DNA from: Nocardia australiensis
GTDB taxonomy: Bacteria > Actinomycetota > Actinomycetes > Mycobacteriales > Mycobacteriaceae
DNA length: 64,000 nt
Assembly: GCF_020733705.1 (NCBI RefSeq)
Contig: NZ_JAJFZM010000001.1
Span: 2,232,001 to 2,296,000, forward strand
Direction: 5' to 3'
Shown: positions 48,422 through 58,060 of the stretch, piece after piece
Layout of the letters: each line of letters starts with the position of its first letter
Position numbering within the stretch: the stretch's first letter is position 1
The notes under the pieces: model-generated
Databases searched by the model: none
What the model was told of the DNA's origin: nothing
Seen by the model: only the letters and a program-made list of their open reading frames with translations
Made by a program: the position numbers and the translations under genes

Positions 48422-48428
48422 AGCCGGT

Positions 48429-49136
48429 TCATTTGGACGCCCGCAGCACGAATCCGACGCCGCGGATTGTGTGCAGCAGCCGTGGTGTGTCGGCTACCTC
48501 GAGCTTGCGCCGCAGATAGCCGACGAACACATCGACCACATTGGTGTCGGCCGCGAAATCGTAGCCCCACACCAGTTCCAGCAGTCGTTCACGGCTGAGC
48601 ACCACCCCCGCGTTCCTCGCCAGCGTGGACAACAACTCGAATTCCCGCTTGGTGAGCTCGATTTCGCGACCGTGCAGAAGTGCGCGATACCCCGCGACGT
48701 CGACCTCGAGCGGCCCTACCGTTATCGCGCCCGGGGTGATCGCCACCGGGGCATCCGCGCGCCTGCGCAGCAGCGCCCGGATCCGCGCCACCAACTCGGC
48801 GAGCACGAATGGCTTCACCAGATAGTCGTCGGCCCCGGATTCCAGGCCCGAAATGCGATCGTCGACCGACGCCCGCGCGCTCAGCACACAAATAGGCACC
48901 TCATTGCCGAGCGCACGCAACGCGGTCACCACCCCGGCACCGTCGAGCACCGGCATGTTCATGTCCAGCACGATCGCGTCAGGAGACTCCTCGGTCACGC
49001 TGCGCAACGCCGCCGCGCCGTCCCTGGCGACCAGCACCCGGAACCCGGACAGCCGCAGCCCGCGCTCGACCGAGGCGAGCACATCCTCATCGTCGTCGAC
49101 AACAAGGACGGTCGGGGTTGAGGTCACGTGATCCAT
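48429..49136 (-). CDS. prrA: Response regulator, PrrA-type
   Basis: A 235-aa OmpR/PhoB-class regulator. The receiver domain has the acidic pocket VVDDDEDV, phosphorylated aspartate D58 in VLDMNMP, and the lysine of YLVKPF. The DNA-binding domain is a winged helix with [13 protein letters not shown] and [17 protein letters not shown]. It is very similar to M. tuberculosis PrrA. ATG 49136 begins [16 protein letters not shown]; a longer frame runs into the repeat array and is unlikely. It is transcribed with prrB. Its promoter must lie in or next to the repeat array. Confidence 0.94.
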   Translation of the reverse strand: MDHVTSTPTVLVVDDDEDVLASVERGLRLSGFRVLVARDGAAALRSVTEESPDAIVLDMNMPVLDGAGVVTALRALGNEVPICVLSARASVDDRISGLESGADDYLVKPFVLAELVARIRALLRRRADAPVAITPGAITVGPLEVDVAGYRALLHGREIELTKREFELLSTLARNAGVVLSRERLLELVWGYDFAADTNVVDVFVGYLRRKLEVADTPRLLHTIRGVGFVLRASK

Positions 49137-49860
49137 TGTGCATGTGCTGTGTTTTTGGCCGCTGGTGCGGCGTGTTCGCGGCCCCCTTTGGCTCACGTCC
49201 GAGGGGCAAATACTTGCTCCTGCGTCGCGTCGTATTTGCCCCTCGGACGTGAGCCGGCCGCGAACTTTAGTGCTCGGTCTCGCTTCGCTCGGAACCTGTG
49301 GTTGTGGCGAGTGGGTGCGTATGGGGGCGGGTGCGGCATCGACTGTTTCTGTAGCTGGTTGGGTGCCTGTGTTCGGTAGCTGAGGGGGCTGGATCTTGCT
49401 GCGAGACTGTGTTGTGGCGGGGCGCGTGGGTGGGGTTGCGGGGGACTCGGGGTTTGGGTAGTCCAGTGAGGTTTGCTGTGTTTATTGGCCGCTGGCGCGG
49501 CGTGTTCGCGGCCCCCTTTGGCTCGCGTCCGAGGGGCAAATACTTGCTCCTTCGTCGCATCGTATTTGCCCCTCGGACGCGAGCCGGCCGCGAACTCTAG
49601 TGCTCGGTCTCGCTACGCTCGGAAGCTGTTGTCGTGGCGAGTGGGTGCGTCAGTGGGCTGGTGCGGCACCCGGAGTGCGGTAGTCCAGTTTGGTGCTGTG
49701 TTTATTGGCCGCTGGCGCGGCGTGTTCGCGGCCTTGAGGTTCGCGTTCGAGGGGCAAGTACTTGCTCCTTTGTCGCTTCGTATTTGCCCCTCGGACGTGA
49801 GTCGGCCGCGAACTTTAGGGCTTGGTTTCGCTTCGCTCGGAGGCTAGTGGGTGCGTAAGT
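49137..49860 (+). repeat. Hairpin-repeat array 2 (three hairpins)
   Basis: A gene-free stretch between prrA and the hemophore-like gene. Hairpins lie at 49174-49265, 49504-49595 and 49724-49813, spaced 330 and 220 nt. Flank 49265-49600 is nearly identical to 60690-61050. The first hairpin carries an A in the left arm (gctcacgtcc) and the matching T in the right arm (ggacgtgagc), replacing the G-C pair of other copies. The third hairpin has five changes in its inner stem, all keeping G-U pairing. The array directly abuts the prrA start, so it may affect prrA expression. Confidence 0.85.
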
Positions 49861-49896
49861 GTGTGTGGCACCCGGAGTTCGGCTGGCCGCCGGGGG

Positions 49897-50286
49897 CTAG
49901 TAGCTGTGGCAGGAGTCGGCCACAGTTTGGATGGTGTCGCGCAGACCCGGCGCGCGGGGATCGTTCTGGGCCTGTTGGGCGGCGTCCGGGTTCTGCTCGA
50001 CCATCGACTGGAATTCCGCGCGGCGTTGCTCGACCGGCTGATCGAATTTGCGCTGTAGCTCGGCCTTCTGGTCCGGGTTCGCGTCGAGCATCGAGGCCAG
50101 CTGCGGTGCCTCGGCGTGCAACGCGGCGTCGACCTGGGCGAAGGAACAGTCGGAGTTCAGCAGCGGCGCGGCCAGGTCCGCCATCGGGTCGGCCGACGCG
50201 ATGGCCGGTGCGAGGAGCACGACAACCGTGGCGATACCGCCGGTGGCGAGGGCGGCGTAGCCGGGACGGCGGAGCAATGCCTTCAT
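49897..50286 (-). CDS. Hemophore-related secreted protein
   Basis: A 129-aa exported protein. A signal peptide (about 1-32, ending AIASADP) is followed by a helical domain. The pattern DCSFAQVDAALHAEAPQLASMLDANPDQKAELQRKFDQPVEQRRAEF is spread over residues 46-93. Two cysteines, C47 and C126 (ADSCHSY), probably form a disulfide. This matches the hemophore-related family around mycobacterial Rv0203 (haem-binding fold). It may bind haem, but the expected haem ligand cannot be identified by eye. It is a single gene next to repeat array 2, with AGGCACTCC-type sequence before its ATG. Confidence 0.8.
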   Translation of the reverse strand: MKALLRRPGYAALATGGIATVVVLLAPAIASADPMADLAAPLLNSDCSFAQVDAALHAEAPQLASMLDANPDQKAELQRKFDQPVEQRRAEFQSMVEQNPDAAQQAQNDPRAPGLRDTIQTVADSCHSY

Positions 50287-50411
50287 GGAGTGCCTCCAGA
50301 TCTTCGAGGGGTGCGTCGTAAGGGGGGCTCGACGCTGTCTGCGAGGCTATTGCCGAGTGCTGGCACGGATATGAACAAACTCTGAGAAATCTCTGAGCGA
50401 GGTCCACAAAT

Positions 50412-52493
50412 CTATGACGGCACAACCGGATCCGCGTTCGGCGCGACATTCGATGCGCGTGGCCGCGTGGTCAATATTTGGTCCTCCAGCGCGGCGAGTA
50501 CCGATGGATCCTCGATGGTCGATGGAACTTCATACGGGTCGCCCGCGGTGATCTGCCGGATCGTTTTCCGCAGGATCTTGCCCGATCTGGTCTTGGGCAG
50601 CGCGGTCACCACAACGGCGTCGTGCAGTGTGGCGATGGCGCCGATCTGCTCGCGCACCTGGCTGATCAACTCCGCGCGCAGCTGTTGCGGATCGACCTCG
50701 ACCCCGGACTTGAGCACCACGTAGGCGATCGGGCGCTGGCCCTTGAGCTCGTCGGGCAGGCCGATCACCGCGCATTCGGCGATCATCTCGTGGCCCGCTA
50801 TGGCGGCCTCGATACTGCCCGCCGACAGCCGGTGCCCGGCCATATTGATCACATCGTCGCTGCGGCCGAGGACGAACAGGTAGCCGTCCTCGTCGAAATA
50901 GCCGGAGTCGCCGGTCAGGTAGTGGCCGGGGAAGGCCGACATATAAGAACGGACAAATCGGGGTTCATCGCGCCATAGCCCGGTGAGGGCGCCCGGCGGC
51001 ATGGGTAGCCCGATCACGATATTGCCCTCGGTATTCGGCGCGACCGCGTTGCCCTCGGCGTCGAGCACCCGCAAATGGAATCCGGGTACCGGCACCGAGG
51101 CCGATCCGGCCTTGATCGGAAGTTGCTGTAGTCCGAGCGGATTCGCGCAGATCGGCCAGCCGGTCTCGGTCTGCCACCAGTGGTCGACGACGGGGCAATC
51201 CGGTCGGTCCGCCAGCAGGGTGCCGGTCGCCCATTCGTAAGTCGCCGGATCGAGCCGCTCGCCCGCGCAGAACAGCGCACGCAACGATGACAGGTCGTAG
51301 CGACGGACGAGGGTCGCGTCGCCGTCGGCCTTTCGGATGGCGCGCAGTGCGGTCGGCGCCGTGAACAGCACGCGGACTTTGTACTCGTCGACCACCCGCC
51401 AGAACGCGCCCGCATCGGGCGTACCGATCGGCTTGCCCTCGTAAAGGAGGGTTGTCGCGCCGACGAGCAGCGGCGCGTACACGATGTAGGAGTGCCCGAC
51501 GACCCAGCCGACGTCGGAAGCCGCCCACATCACCTGACCCGGTCCCATGTCGTAGATGTTTCGCATCGACCAGGCGAGCGCGACCGCGTGTCCGCCGTTG
51601 TCGCGCACCACACCCTTGGGCTTCCCGGTGGTGCCCGAGGTGTAGAGGATGTAGAGCGGATCGGTCGCGGCCACCGGCACCGGATCGGCGGGCCGCACGT
51701 CACGCACGGCGTCTTCCCAATCCAGCCACCGGGCCGCGACGGTGGCGGTGGAACTCGGTAGCGATTCGGTCGCTTCCTGCGGCGCGGTGAAGGTGATGGT
51801 CGGGAACTGTGCGCGCTGCTTCACGATGACGGCGCGCGTCGCCGTCGACTCGGTAAGGTCCAGCGCTTGCATGACGATCGGGGGGTATTCGATCTTCCGC
51901 CCCGGTTCCACCCCCCCAGAAGCTGTGACAATCAACACCGGCTCGGCGTCGTCGATGCGCACTGCGAGTTCGGGCGCCGCGAAGCCGCCGAAGACCACCG
52001 AATGGACCGCGCCGATGCGCGCGCAGGCCAGCATGGCGATTACCGCCTCGGGGATCATCGGCAGGTAGATGACCACGCGGTCACCCTTGGTGACGCCGAG
52101 CCGGACCATCGCACCGGCGAAGCGGGCAACCTCGTCGAGGAGTTCGGCGTAGGTGTAAACACCCTTGGTTTGGGTCACCGGGGAGTCGTAGATCAGAGCG
52201 GGCTGGTCGGCTCGGTTCTCGGCGATCGCGGTTTCACCGAACACGTGCCGGTCGAGTGCGTTGACCGATGTGTTGAGTTGCGCGTCGGGAAACCACCTGG
52301 CCACGGGCCTGGAGGCGGTGTCGACGATCTGGGTCGGTGGTACTTCCCAGTCGATCGCCTCGGCCGCGCTGCTCCAGAAATCAGCGGGATCGACCAAGCT
52401 GGTCTGGTAAACCGGTCGGTACTCGTGCCTCGCGTGCCCACCCGCCGCCCGGCAACCGTCCCCCACCGGATCGCTACGCGATGCTGTGCTCAA
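50412..52493 (-). CDS. prpE: Propionyl-CoA synthetase (acyl-CoA ligase)
   Basis: A 693-aa adenylate-forming ligase. The N-terminal cap begins YQTSLVDPADFW and IDWEVPP, the PrpE-type start. Catalytic motifs are YTSGTTGKPKGVV (P-loop), WWQTETGWPI, LTGDSGYFDEDGY, and the C-terminal TRSGKILR whose lysine is a known acetylation site. PrpE converts propionate, CoA and ATP to propionyl-CoA; acetyl-CoA synthetases are close relatives, so preference is inferred from the N-terminal cap and WSMRNIYD-type region. It stands alone, divergent from the conservon, with no prpBCD genes nearby. Confidence 0.88.
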   Translation of the reverse strand: MSTASRSDPVGDGCRAAGGHARHEYRPVYQTSLVDPADFWSSAAEAIDWEVPPTQIVDTASRPVARWFPDAQLNTSVNALDRHVFGETAIAENRADQPALIYDSPVTQTKGVYTYAELLDEVARFAGAMVRLGVTKGDRVVIYLPMIPEAVIAMLACARIGAVHSVVFGGFAAPELAVRIDDAEPVLIVTASGGVEPGRKIEYPPIVMQALDLTESTATRAVIVKQRAQFPTITFTAPQEATESLPSSTATVAARWLDWEDAVRDVRPADPVPVAATDPLYILYTSGTTGKPKGVVRDNGGHAVALAWSMRNIYDMGPGQVMWAASDVGWVVGHSYIVYAPLLVGATTLLYEGKPIGTPDAGAFWRVVDEYKVRVLFTAPTALRAIRKADGDATLVRRYDLSSLRALFCAGERLDPATYEWATGTLLADRPDCPVVDHWWQTETGWPICANPLGLQQLPIKAGSASVPVPGFHLRVLDAEGNAVAPNTEGNIVIGLPMPPGALTGLWRDEPRFVRSYMSAFPGHYLTGDSGYFDEDGYLFVLGRSDDVINMAGHRLSAGSIEAAIAGHEMIAECAVIGLPDELKGQRPIAYVVLKSGVEVDPQQLRAELISQVREQIGAIATLHDAVVVTALPKTRSGKILRKTIRQITAGDPYEVPSTIEDPSVLAALEDQILTTRPRASNVAPNADPVVPS

Positions 52494-52812
52494 TCTCGTG
52501 ACTCCCTAGCCTCGCCTCGATGCCCGCCTCGATAGATCAGCACGATTGTGGCAGACTTCACGCGACGTCCGTTTGGGTGCCGCGACCTTTGGTTATGCCT
52601 GGAACGGGCAGGTCAAGGCCGGTAGCCGTACTCGGGGTATACCAAGAAGTTATTGATCCGTTAGAATCTGATGTCACTTATTTGGGCCGTCGTAGACGCT
52701 TTTTCTCGGCCAGCCGCAGTTCCTCGGCCAGCTCTGCCTGTCGAGCCAGCATGCGATTGTGGAGGTTCGCTGATGGCGCGTGGTTGGGGCCAGTTTGGAA
52801 AGTGAGTGGGAG
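52494..52812. other. 319-bp divergent promoter region between prpE and the conservon
   Basis: No convincing gene on either strand. A TAGAAT -10-like hexamer occurs near 52662 on the plus strand. On the minus strand a 24-codon frame (52678-52752) would encode a charged helix ending EELRLAEKKRLRRPK, but lacks a ribosome binding site. The region probably holds promoters for prpE and cvnA. Confidence 0.45.
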
Positions 52813-55800
52813 ATGCGTGACGCCGCTAGGTCCGGCAGAAAACGCTGGGCGCTCGGCAACTGGGACCTGCGCTGGAAGGTTACGGCTGTTTTGGCCGTGC
52901 CACTAGCAGTCGCGGTTGGCCTCGGCGTGTCCAGGATCGCTTCGGAATTCGCCGCGGCGAACCGACTCGATAGTGCCGCACAGAACATCAGTGCGATCCC
53001 TGCCATCACCGCGCTGAGCGCGCAGACGGCGACAACAGCGGCATCGCAGATGATCGCGCTGTTCCCGGGTGCGCCATCGATCGTTTCGGACCAGAACCTG
53101 GCCGATCTCGACAAGGCGATCACCAACGCGGAGTCGGTGAGCAACAAGCTCAACGGTGTGCCGGGCGCCCGCGCGGCGCTCGACAGCATGCTCACCCAGG
53201 GCAAGGCTGTGCACACGCAGGGTAAAGCCGCCTCGACACAGTCGAGCTCCGACATCGTGGCGATGATCGACCGGGTCCGCAACGAAAGTGTGCGAATCGT
53301 CGAGGGCACGGTCGGCCAGGTCAGCGATCCGGCCATCGACGCGGCGAAGCTGCGGTTGGTCGACTCGCTCAACACACGCGCCACGCTCGTCGGCGAGGTC
53401 GCCGCCTTCCCGGAAGTGCTGCGCAACGCGGAGACCGGGGTGCAGGGCTTCCTCACCACGGCCAATACCGAGCGCGCGCTGCTCAACGTGCTCGCGCACC
53501 GGTTCCCCGACGGAGATCCCTCGATCGCCGACCTACGGGCCGGCATCGATACCCGAATCGCGCTACTCAACAGCCCACAGGCACAGGCAGGCCAGATCCC
53601 GATCGGTGATCTGAAGAACTCGCTGACCGCCAGCCTCGATGTGTACGAGCACGTCGTCGGCAAGGCGACCAGGGACATCGACAGTGCGATGAACTCGCTG
53701 GTATCCAGGGCCAACACCGACGCGTGGACCTACACCGCGGTCGTCATCGCGACCATTCTCGCGGCGTTGTTGCTCGCGGTGTTCGTGGCCCGATCGATGA
53801 TCGTGCCGCTGCACCGGCTGCGCCTGGCTGCCTTGCGGGTGGCCGAGAGCGATCTGCCGCATGAGGTTGCCCAGCTGCGAACCGGTGCGTCTCCGGAGGA
53901 TGTGCCGCTGGAGCCGATGCCGGTGCGTAGCACCGAGGAGATCGGCCAGCTGGCTCGCGCCGTTGACGATATCCACGGCCAGGCGTTGCGTCTGGCGAGC
54001 GATCAGGCTCAGATGCGTTCCCAGGTCAACGACATGTTCGAGACCCTGGCGCGGCGCTCGAAGTCGCTGGTCGACCATCAGCTCACCCTTATCGAGGCGA
54101 TGGAGTACGACGAGAAGGATCCACGGCTGCTGGAGAACCTCTTCCGCCTGGACCATCTCGCCGCCCGTATGCGCCGTAACGGCGACAACCTGCTGATTCT
54201 CGCTGGTACCAAACAGCGTCGCGCCAAGTCGGCGCCGGTCGAGATCGCCGATGTGCTGCGTGCCGCGATCTCCGAGGTCGAGGACTATGAACGCGTCAAG
54301 CTCGGCGCGACCCCTCGCGGTTCGCTGGTCGAGCCCGCCGCGTCCGATATGGCGCACCTGTTCGCCGAGTTGCTGGACAACGCGCTGCGTGCCTCACCGC
54401 CGGAGACCGATGTGAAGTTCACCTTCGCGCAGGCACACGATCAGGGCATGCTGATCGAGGTGGCCGACCGGGGTATCGGTATGCCGCCGTCGGAGATGGC
54501 TGATATCAACCGGCGGCTGGAACAGGCCGCCGAACCGGGCCCCGATACCGCCCGGCACATGGGTCTTTTCGTGGTCGGCCGGTTGGCAGAGCGACACGGG
54601 CTCACCGTGCGCCTGCGGTCGACCTTCGACACCGCGCGCGATCCGGGTGTCACCGTGACGGTGCATGTTCCGATCGGGCTCATCGTCATCGGATCGGGAC
54701 AGCAGTCCGCGCTGCCGACGCAGGCCGGGCCGCAGGCGCCGGCCGGTATCCCACAACGCCAGTCGACTCCTTCGTCGATGCAGATGCGGGGGATCACCAG
54801 GACGCCAGGCGGCAACGTGATGGTCACCGTTGACCCCGGTGTCAGCGGTCCGCTGCCGATTACAAGTCGGGATCCCGCGGCTGCGGGTGGGCAAGCGCCA
54901 GCCGACGGCGCGCTGCCGCAGCGGTCGCCGGGATCGAGCATGGCCGCCGGGCTCAACCCGAATTCGGCGCAGTCCGGTCCGACTTTGCGCCCGGCGCCCG
55001 GACAGCAGGGACAGGCGCCGAACGGCCCGCAGCGCGGCAAGCTGGCCGCCGCGAATCTGCCCAAGCGCAGCCTCGCCGCCGGTCCGCCGCGCCCGCCCAC
55101 GGGTCCCGAGCCGACCGTGTCGGGTCCGGTGCCGCGCGATCCGAGCTCCGGTGAACTGCCGCTGCGTCAACCCGGTGCCAACGGCGGACCACAGCGGAAT
55201 ACCGCAGGCGGTCTGCCACAGCGCCAGCCCGGCCTGAACGGTGCGCCGCAGCGTGACACGAATGCCGGTGGTCTGCCCCAGCGTGAGCCTGGTGCCGGTG
55301 GTCTGCCGCAGCGCCAATCGCCGCAGCTTGACCCGAGTGCGGGTGGCTTGCCGTCGCGTGAGCCTGGTGCGAATGGTCTGCCGCCGCGTGATTCGAACGC
55401 GGGTGGCTTGCCGCCGCGTGATTCGAACGCGGGTGGTCTGCCCCAGCGTGAGCCTGGTTCCGGTGGTCTGCCGCAGCGTCAATCGGGTTCGAACGGCATC
55501 CCGCCGCGTGATCCGGGAACAGGTGGTTTGCCGCAACGCGATCCCGGTGCGAATGGTCTGCCGCAGCGTGATTCGAATGCCGGTGGCTTGCCGCAGCGTG
55601 AGCCTGGTGCGAATGGTCTGCCGCAGCGTGATTCGAATGCCGGTGGCTTGCCGCAGCGTGAGCCTGGTGCGAATGGTCTGCCGCAGCGTGATTCGAATGC
55701 CGGTGGCTTGCCGCAGCGTGAGCCTGGTGCGAATGGTCTGCCGCAGCGTGATTCGAATGCCGGTGGCTTGCCGCAGCGTGAGCCTGGTGCGAATGGTCTG

Positions 55801-56631
55801 CCGCAGCGTGATTCGAATGCCGGTGGTCTGCCGCAGCGTGAGCCTGGTGTGAATGGTCTGCCGCAGCGTGAGCCGGGGGCGGGTGGACTGCCGCAACGCG
55901 ACAACACCGGCAACGGTCTGCCACAACGGGATACGGGTGTGAGTGGGCTACCGCAGCGTCAGGCCGCGGCCACGAACCTGCCGCAGCGGGATGCGACAAC
56001 CGGTCTGCCGCAGCGTCAGCCCGGCTCGCAGGTGCCGCCGGAACTGCCACCGCGCGACCCGATCGGTAACGGACTGCCGCAGCGTGACACTGCGGCGGGA
56101 CTCGGTCTGCCACAACGGGAGTCGAGCGACACACAGTCGGCGCCGAGCGGCGAGCATCGCGCGGTATCGGATTCCGATTCGACGCTGGTCGGCCGCGATC
56201 CGGGCAAACACAGCTTCAAGCCCGATCCAGGCAAGGCCGCGTCGTTCTTCCAGACCCGATTGCAGCCCGCGGCCGAAACCGACGTGCCGATGGACAGCCC
56301 GATCTTCGCCGAAATGATGTCGGCGTGGCTGTCGGATCCGAACCCGGACCGGTCCCAGGCGGCCGCGGCCTTCGAATCACCGGGCGACGAGGGCTGGCAA
56401 GCCGCGCGCCGAGCGAGCGAGGCACAGTCCGAAACAAAGACGGCCGCGGGGTTGCCGCAACGCAATCCGGGCGGAAGGCTGGTCCCCGGTGGCGTCAACG
56501 GCGCCGCGGATCGGGCACCGCGTCGCGACCCAGAAACGATCAGGTCCAGCTTGAGTCGTCACCAGCAGGGCGTCCGGGATGGCCGTGCATTGAAGGCAAC
56601 CAACCTAACCGGAGATAAAGGAGACCGATGA
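52813..56631 (+). CDS. cvnA: CvnA-type histidine kinase with GLPQR-repeat tail
   Basis: About 1272 aa from ATG 52813, which gives the same MR-start and basic N-terminus as the other CvnA; GTG 52780 would add 11 residues. TM1, an extracytoplasmic sensor domain, TM2 and a HAMP domain come first. A helical segment [20 protein letters not shown] / [14 protein letters not shown] and a HATPase ([23 protein letters not shown]) follow. From ~780 to ~1100 is a proline/glycine-rich tail with dozens of GLPQR motifs. A conserved C-terminus ([49 protein letters not shown]) follows. It overlaps cvnB by 4 nt. Confidence 0.92.
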   Translation: MRDAARSGRKRWALGNWDLRWKVTAVLAVPLAVAVGLGVSRIASEFAAANRLDSAAQNISAIPAITALSAQTATTAASQMIALFPGAPSIVSDQNLADLDKAITNAESVSNKLNGVPGARAALDSMLTQGKAVHTQGKAASTQSSSDIVAMIDRVRNESVRIVEGTVGQVSDPAIDAAKLRLVDSLNTRATLVGEVAAFPEVLRNAETGVQGFLTTANTERALLNVLAHRFPDGDPSIADLRAGIDTRIALLNSPQAQAGQIPIGDLKNSLTASLDVYEHVVGKATRDIDSAMNSLVSRANTDAWTYTAVVIATILAALLLAVFVARSMIVPLHRLRLAALRVAESDLPHEVAQLRTGASPEDVPLEPMPVRSTEEIGQLARAVDDIHGQALRLASDQAQMRSQVNDMFETLARRSKSLVDHQLTLIEAMEYDEKDPRLLENLFRLDHLAARMRRNGDNLLILAGTKQRRAKSAPVEIADVLRAAISEVEDYERVKLGATPRGSLVEPAASDMAHLFAELLDNALRASPPETDVKFTFAQAHDQGMLIEVADRGIGMPPSEMADINRRLEQAAEPGPDTARHMGLFVVGRLAERHGLTVRLRSTFDTARDPGVTVTVHVPIGLIVIGSGQQSALPTQAGPQAPAGIPQRQSTPSSMQMRGITRTPGGNVMVTVDPGVSGPLPITSRDPAAAGGQAPADGALPQRSPGSSMAAGLNPNSAQSGPTLRPAPGQQGQAPNGPQRGKLAAANLPKRSLAAGPPRPPTGPEPTVSGPVPRDPSSGELPLRQPGANGGPQRNTAGGLPQRQPGLNGAPQRDTNAGGLPQREPGAGGLPQRQSPQLDPSAGGLPSREPGANGLPPRDSNAGGLPPRDSNAGGLPQREPGSGGLPQRQSGSNGIPPRDPGTGGLPQRDPGANGLPQRDSNAGGLPQREPGANGLPQRDSNAGGLPQREPGANGLPQRDSNAGGLPQREPGANGLPQRDSNAGGLPQREPGANGLPQRDSNAGGLPQREPGVNGLPQREPGAGGLPQRDNTGNGLPQRDTGVSGLPQRQAAATNLPQRDATTGLPQRQPGSQVPPELPPRDPIGNGLPQRDTAAGLGLPQRESSDTQSAPSGEHRAVSDSDSTLVGRDPGKHSFKPDPGKAASFFQTRLQPAAETDVPMDSPIFAEMMSAWLSDPNPDRSQAAAAFESPGDEGWQAARRASEAQSETKTAAGLPQRNPGGRLVPGGVNGAADRAPRRDPETIRSSLSRHQQGVRDGRALKATNLTGDKGDR
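55561..55860 (+). repeat. 60-bp tandem repeat within cvnA
   Basis: Four perfect 60-bp copies start at 55561, 55621, 55681 and 55741, with a fifth nearly identical at 55801. Each encodes a 20-residue unit, [20 protein letters not shown]. Less regular relatives of the same unit extend from about 55141 to 56110. The perfection at DNA level indicates recent expansion; array length may vary among strains and could be misassembled. Confidence 0.95.
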
Positions 56632-57041
56632 ACCCCGATCTAGGTGGTACGAATCGTCAGCTGGATTGGCTGGTTTCGAACTTCGCCAACGAGGTTCCTG
56701 GCGTAGCGCATGCTGTCCTGGTCTCGGCTGACGGCCTGCTTATGGCCGCGAGCGCCCAGCTGCCCGTGGATCGAGCCGAGCAGCTCTCGGCCGTCACGGC
56801 GGGACTCGCAAGCCTCTCGGTGGGGGTGTCGAACCTGTTCGAAGGCGGCACCGTGCTGCAGTCGGTGGTCGAGATGGAGCACGGTTACCTGCTACTCATG
56901 GCAGTCGGCGATGGCTCCTACCTTGCGGTGCTGACCAACACGTCCTGCGACATCGGTCAGGTCGGCTACGAAATGGCTCTGTTGGTCGAGCGTGTTGGCC
57001 AGACAGTTCAGGCCACACCACGCGTCACGATGGGTTCCTGA
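56628..57041 (+). CDS. cvnB: CvnB-type roadblock/LC7 protein
   Basis: A 137-aa roadblock/LC7-fold protein ([33 protein letters not shown], then [24 protein letters not shown]). Roadblock proteins pair with Ras-like or MglA-type GTPases as regulators. It is the second gene of the complete conservon. Its ATG overlaps the cvnA stop (ATGA), and an AAAGGAG site inside the cvnA end precedes it. Predicted partner: CvnD at 57404-58006. Confidence 0.94.
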   Translation: MNPDLGGTNRQLDWLVSNFANEVPGVAHAVLVSADGLLMAASAQLPVDRAEQLSAVTAGLASLSVGVSNLFEGGTVLQSVVEMEHGYLLLMAVGDGSYLAVLTNTSCDIGQVGYEMALLVERVGQTVQATPRVTMGS

Positions 57042-57048
57042 TGGTGGG

Positions 57049-57423
57049 ATGGACATAGACGATCACCGCGTGGGGAGCGGCGAGCCAAGCCTCGTTCGCC
57101 CATACTCATTGACTGCCGGCCGCACCAGGCCGGCGGTCGAGTTGGCGTTGGAAGCTCTCGTCGCATCGCATCCGGTCGCCCTGGAGCGGCAGTTCGAACT
57201 GACCAACATCGAAACGTCCATCGTGGAGTTGTGCAGAGAATCGCCGTCCGTCGCTGAGGTAGCAGCTCGCTTGGGTATCCCGATCGGGGTGGCTCGCGTG
57301 CTGGTCGCCGACCTCATCGAGGCCGGGCATGTGCGGGTCTCGGCGACTTTGAAAGACGATTCCAGCGACGATGAACGTCGCGAGCTGATCGAAAGGGTTC
57401 TCAGTGGACTCCGGCGTATTTGA
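57049..57423 (+). CDS. cvnC: CvnC-type DUF742 protein
   Basis: A 124-aa DUF742 protein. It starts VRPYSLTAGRTRPAVELALEALV by motif, then carries a predicted winged-helix segment (SPSVAEVAARLGIPIGVARVLVADLIEAGHV). The last helix ends LIERVLSGLRRI. DUF742 proteins are the third member of conservons and are thought to bind the GTPase or the kinase. The start is ATG 57049, 8 nt after the cvnB stop. Its 3' end overlaps the cvnD start by 20 nt, so the genes are co-translated. Confidence 0.92.
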   Translation: MDIDDHRVGSGEPSLVRPYSLTAGRTRPAVELALEALVASHPVALERQFELTNIETSIVELCRESPSVAEVAARLGIPIGVARVLVADLIEAGHVRVSATLKDDSSDDERRELIERVLSGLRRI

Positions 57424-58006
57424 TTCGACGGCGCAGGTCGATACCCGAACCACCAAGCCAACTTCGGCGAAGATCGTTGTCGCTGGTGGCTTCGGTGTCG
57501 GCAAGACCACGTTGGTCGGTGCTGTTTCGGAGATTGTTCCGCTGCGCACCGAGGCATTGGTGACCAATGCCAGCACCGGAATCGATAACTTGACGGGCGT
57601 TCCGATGAAGTCCACCACCACGGTGGCCATGGACTTCGGTCGGATCAGCCTGGCCGACGATCTGGTGCTTTACCTGTTCGGCACACCGGGCCAGTACCGG
57701 TTCTGGTTCATGTGGGACGACCTGATCCGTGGCGCCATCGGCGCGGTGGTGCTGGTCGATACCCGCAGGCTGGAGGACAGCTTCGCGGCCGTCGACTACT
57801 TCGAGGCGCGCAACCTTCCGTTCCTGGTGGCGCTCAACGAATTCGACGACTCACCGCGCTACCCAATCGAGGACATTCGACAGGCCCTCGCCGTGCCTGC
57901 CGATGTGCCCATCCTGTCGATCGACGCGCGGCGGCGTGAGCCCGCGAAGCACGCTCTGGTTTCGCTGACCGAATACGCTCTGCGCAAGGTAATGCAGGGC
58001 TACTGA
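57404..58006 (+). CDS. cvnD: CvnD-type small GTPase
   Basis: A 200-aa GTPase with Walker A GGFGVGKT (28-35), switch region YLFGTPGQYRFWFMWDD, and LNEFDD as the NKxD-like specificity motif. It is the last gene of the four-gene conservon and overlaps cvnC by 20 nt. The protein is closely similar to the CvnD at 34743-35330. Conservons are thought to work like receptor-linked small G proteins, in which an envelope signal sensed by CvnA alters the GTPase state through CvnB and CvnC. Confidence 0.94.
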   Translation: MDSGVFDSTAQVDTRTTKPTSAKIVVAGGFGVGKTTLVGAVSEIVPLRTEALVTNASTGIDNLTGVPMKSTTTVAMDFGRISLADDLVLYLFGTPGQYRFWFMWDDLIRGAIGAVVLVDTRRLEDSFAAVDYFEARNLPFLVALNEFDDSPRYPIEDIRQALAVPADVPILSIDARRREPAKHALVSLTEYALRKVMQGY

Positions 58007-58060
58007 GTTGCTCGCGCGGTGCGCGTGCCGGAACTCGATCGGGTTGATTAGGCTCGCCCG

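Noticed and set aside
52678..52752. 24-codon minus-strand frame between prpE and cvnA encoding a charged helix
   Set aside because: The composition (AELAEELRLAEKKRLRRPK) is suggestive, but there is no ribosome binding site and its upstream part overlaps the cvnA start. Not enough support to call a gene.
54394..56134. Two long antisense frames (510 and 393 aa) with regular repeats opposite cvnA
   Set aside because: They mirror the 60-bp repeats and GC-rich codons of cvnA. Residues are periodic and low-complexity, with no start signals or family features.
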